This document shows, piece after piece, positions 40,051 through 41,579 of a stretch of 41,579 nt of DNA. Position numbers and translations under genes: made by a program. The notes below the pieces were generated by a model. It saw only the letters and a list, made by a program, of their open reading frames with translations, ran no database searches and was not told the origin of the DNA. The stretch's first letter is position 1; each line of letters opens with the position of its first letter. Source of the DNA: Microscilla marina ATCC 23134 (lineage in GTDB: Bacteria; Bacteroidota; Bacteroidia; Cytophagales; Microscillaceae); the NCBI RefSeq assembly GCF_000169175.1, contig NZ_AAWS01000068.1, positions 1 to 41,579 of the forward strand, given 5' to 3'.

Positions 40051-40064
40051 TAGTTAGTTGGGAG
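40048..40064 (+). repeat. GTAGTTAGTTGGGAG motif, copy outside the prophage
   Basis: Related to the GTAGTTAGTAGTCGGGAG motif that brackets the prophage spacers at 10964-11275 and 13936-14144. It overlaps the stop codon of the ceramidase-like gene and shows that the motif is a host-genome repeat. Confidence 0.4.
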
Positions 40065-40178
40065 CTTTTACAGCGTCCACCAGGAGCTGAGTATTTTGGG
40101 TTTTATACCAAATCGTTGCCATTACCTGTACACTAATTTTTTTGTATGTCTACGTCTAAAAGCCATCACTGTCCCCTC

Positions 40179-40200
40179 CTCTTGGTCTTAAGACCAAGAG
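40179..40200. repeat. Perfect 22-nt palindrome CTCTTGGTCTT/AAGACCAAGAG
   Basis: Two 11-nt halves with no spacer. A second, looser inverted pair with the same GGTCTT/AAGACC core follows at 40233-40259. No T-run follows, so these are more like operator or repeat hairpins than terminators. Confidence 0.55.
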
Positions 40201-40317
40201 AGCGGGTAACGATAGCGAAGAACATGCATTGTGTTGGTCTTGCCAAAAGCTTTAAGACCACTACAAGTGAGTTTGTATGGGTTTTCAATAAGACTTGGTT
40301 TTACACTTTGCTCTGCC

Positions 40318-40375
40318 AGTTTCTACTGGTTTTATAACTCGTTGATTTTAGCGGTTTATAAAATCGGTAGAAACT
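40318..40375 (+). terminator. 19-bp hairpin upstream of the VOC gene
   Basis: Arms 40318-40336 and 40357-40375 pair over 19 positions with two mismatches (AGTTTCTAC ... GTAGAAACT) around a 20-nt loop. A T-rich stretch follows (CTCGATTTTGTTAG). It may end the ceramidase-like transcript, or be a dispersed hairpin element. Confidence 0.4.
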
Positions 40376-40399
40376 CTCGATTTTGTTAGTTGCCTATAA

Positions 40400-40446
40400 A
40401 CCGAATCTACAGCAGCTTGCTGTGATGAGCTTAACGTAGTAAGGTG
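40400..40446 (+). repeat. Dispersed hairpin repeat, copy 3
   Basis: Reads ACCGAATCTACAGC, then GCTGTGATGAGCT and AAGGTG; related to copies at 15791-15834 and 38547-38590. Confidence 0.55.
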
Positions 40447-40501
40447 TACCGAAAACCTAGCATCTAGTCCCTAGAACCTTAAACTATAGAATAAAAAAAA
40501 T

Positions 40502-40909
40502 ATGACACAGAAAATCGCCAATATTGTTTTGTTGGTAAACGACTACGACGAAGCCATTGAGTTTTATACCAAAAGCTTAGGGTTTACCCTCATAGAAGAC
40601 ACCGTGATGAGTGAAACCAAAAGATGGGTCATAGTGTCGCCGCCAGGGGCTACCGAGAGCCGTTTGCTGTTGGCAAAAGCCAAAAACGACGCCCAAAAAA
40701 TAAGGGTAGGAGACCAGACTGGACAAAGGGTATTTTTGTTTTTGCATACCGATGATTTTTGGCGTGATTATAAAAAAATGACCGAAAATAAGGTCAGGTT
40801 TGTAAGGGAGCCCAGCGAGGAGACTTATGGCACAGTAGCGGTGTTTGAAGACCTCTATGGCAACTTGTGGGACCTGGTAGAACCCAAAGAAGCAGGAATA
40901 AACGAGTAG
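40502..40909 (+). CDS. VOC-superfamily (glyoxalase-like) protein
   Basis: A 135-residue protein with the two beta-alpha-beta-beta-beta modules of the vicinal oxygen chelate fold: first IANIVLLVNDYDEAIEFYTK with LGFTLIED, second VFLFLHTDDFWRDYKKM with YGTVAVFEDLYGNLWDLVEP, the usual C-terminal signature. Members are metal-dependent glyoxalases, dioxygenases, resistance proteins or unassigned; the metal ligand positions would be E127 and others. Substrate cannot be read. ATG start with an A-rich leader. Confidence 0.88.
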   Translation: MTQKIANIVLLVNDYDEAIEFYTKSLGFTLIEDTVMSETKRWVIVSPPGATESRLLLAKAKNDAQKIRVGDQTGQRVFLFLHTDDFWRDYKKMTENKVRFVREPSEETYGTVAVFEDLYGNLWDLVEPKEAGINE

Positions 40910-41011
40910 CAAAAAGTAAGTTAGTGTTGAATAACTCATGCAAATTTTACTACAGAGGGACTATGAACTGCAGACTGAATACGATGATACATATAATTAA
41001 AAAATAATGAA

Positions 41012-41579
41012 ATGAAGAAAACCCATTCGTTGCCTGTTTTATTCACCCTGTTTTGCCTGGGGTTTGCTTTTGACTCCCAAGCCCAAAGAAAACAGTATGT
41101 AGCCAAAAACTCCACGGTTAAGCTTGATTTTGCCACCAAAGCAGGGAGTATTGTAGGTGAGAACCAAAGTGCTACAAGTGCTCTAAACCCCAAAACCGGA
41201 CAAATGTTATTTACGGTACCTGTCCAGGCGTTTAAGTTTAAGCGAGCCATTGTTCAAAAGTATTTCAATTACCCAGGATTGGTTTATTCAAAAAAATATC
41301 CCTTCATTAAATTCAAAGGGAAAATTGTTGACTTTGCTAGAATTAAACTTAGAAAAAAGCGGGAATATGCAATAGTCATAGAAGGTGAGCTGACCATGCG
41401 TGGAGTAACCAGGTCTATCAAAGCTACCGGACAACTTAAAACTGGCAGAAAAGAAATAGTAGGCTTTGCTCAGTTCAATATTCCTGACATTAGCAAATAT
41501 GGCTTATGAAAAGTAAATGGCAAACCTGTGATCCAGGCGGTGCGTGGGGTAGGGGTAGACGTAACCGTAAACGCCATAT
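41012..41579 (+). pseudogene. YceI-like periplasmic protein with in-frame TGA (runs off window)
   Basis: Residues 1-25 are a signal peptide (ending DSQAQ). The mature part follows the YceI family, a lipocalin-like fold binding isoprenoids: TVKLDFATKAGSIVGENQ, LMFTVPVQAFKFKRAIVQ-like FTVPVQAFKFKRA, YPFIKFKGKIVDF, VEGELT-like IEGELTMRGVTR, and GFAQFNIPDISKYGL. At 41507-41509 comes TGA, yet the frame goes on with the family's typical ending KVNGKPVIQAVRGVGVDVTV up to the window edge. So a nonsense change, or a 3-nt insertion, truncates the protein by at least 24 residues. Confidence 0.7.

Larger units (their letters stand above)
40051..40501. other. 450-nt spacer with strong inverted repeats, no gene
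   Basis: No coding sequence is seen. It holds a perfect 22-nt palindrome, a related TGGTCTT/AAGACCA inverted pair, a 19-bp near-perfect hairpin and a dispersed repeat, each listed separately. Confidence 0.5.

Noticed and set aside
1-41579. CRISPR array
   Set aside because: The Cas6b-like gene prompted a search by eye for regularly spaced direct repeats; none was seen on either strand.

Overview
The window looks like the chromosome of a gliding, marine-type Bacteroidota (order Cytophagales; a Microscilla-like bacterium is my inference). The evidence is a very large surface protein with SprB-type repeats and a type IX secretion (T9SS) C-terminal sorting domain, a TANFOR-domain secreted protein, a SusC/Oar-like TonB receptor, WG-repeat and TonB-like proteins, weak Shine-Dalgarno sites, and several matches to the Bacteroidota -7 box TAnnTTTG.

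Layout. (1) 1-8.9 kb, all minus strand: start of a TANFOR-domain secreted protein (cut by the window edge), a protein made only of seven helicase-associated (HA) repeats, the 1552-residue SprB-like T9SS cargo protein, and a lipoprotein with FN3-like, IPT/TIG and kelch domains. (2) 9.2-29.7 kb: a contractile-tailed, Mu-type prophage, structural genes all on the minus strand. From right to left: terminase small and large subunits, gp36-like protein, DUF935 portal fused to a 2H phosphoesterase domain, gpG-like and gp37-like tail completion/terminator proteins; then a 6.5-kb accessory block (17.5-24 kb); then a small putative decoration protein, ClpP-type prohead protease with scaffold tail, major capsid protein, small acidic/basic protein, tail sheath, tail tube, tail assembly chaperone with a -1 frameshift extension, a DUF6046-like protein and a C5 cytosine methyltransferase. 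Tape measure, baseplate, fibres, minor head protein, lysin, transposase and repressor are absent, and the gaps between structural genes hold host-type dispersed repeats. The prophage therefore looks incomplete, decaying or domesticated.

(3) The accessory block holds a three-gene minus-strand cassette (membrane-anchored protein, two-TM holin-like protein, lipoprotein), a plus-strand pair coupled by ATGA (internally duplicated 160-aa protein and a 52-aa zinc-ribbon protein), a SpoIIAA-like protein, a small coiled-coil protein, and pseudogenes, including a WG-repeat/TonB gene broken by one stop and one frameshift.

(4) 29.7-33.5 kb is a scar zone: a multiply frameshifted ParB-like gene, the 3' part of a tRNA with its terminator, the first residues of a tyrosine integrase, an orphan Cas6b-like protein, and an intact IS3-family element (TAC target duplication) inside a small gene. 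(5) 33.5-41.6 kb is ordinary chromosome: an AlkB-like dioxygenase in an operon with two tandem paralogues of unknown function, a TonB-dependent receptor, a membrane-anchored ceramidase-like hydrolase, a VOC/glyoxalase protein, and a YceI-like gene with an in-frame TGA.

The most interesting points are the second, out-of-frame ORF nested in the methyltransferase gene, the portal-2H phosphoesterase fusion (possibly an anti-CBASS-type activity), the A_AAA_AAG frameshift in the tail chaperone, and the orphan Cas6b. All identifications are from reading the sequence; no database search was possible.
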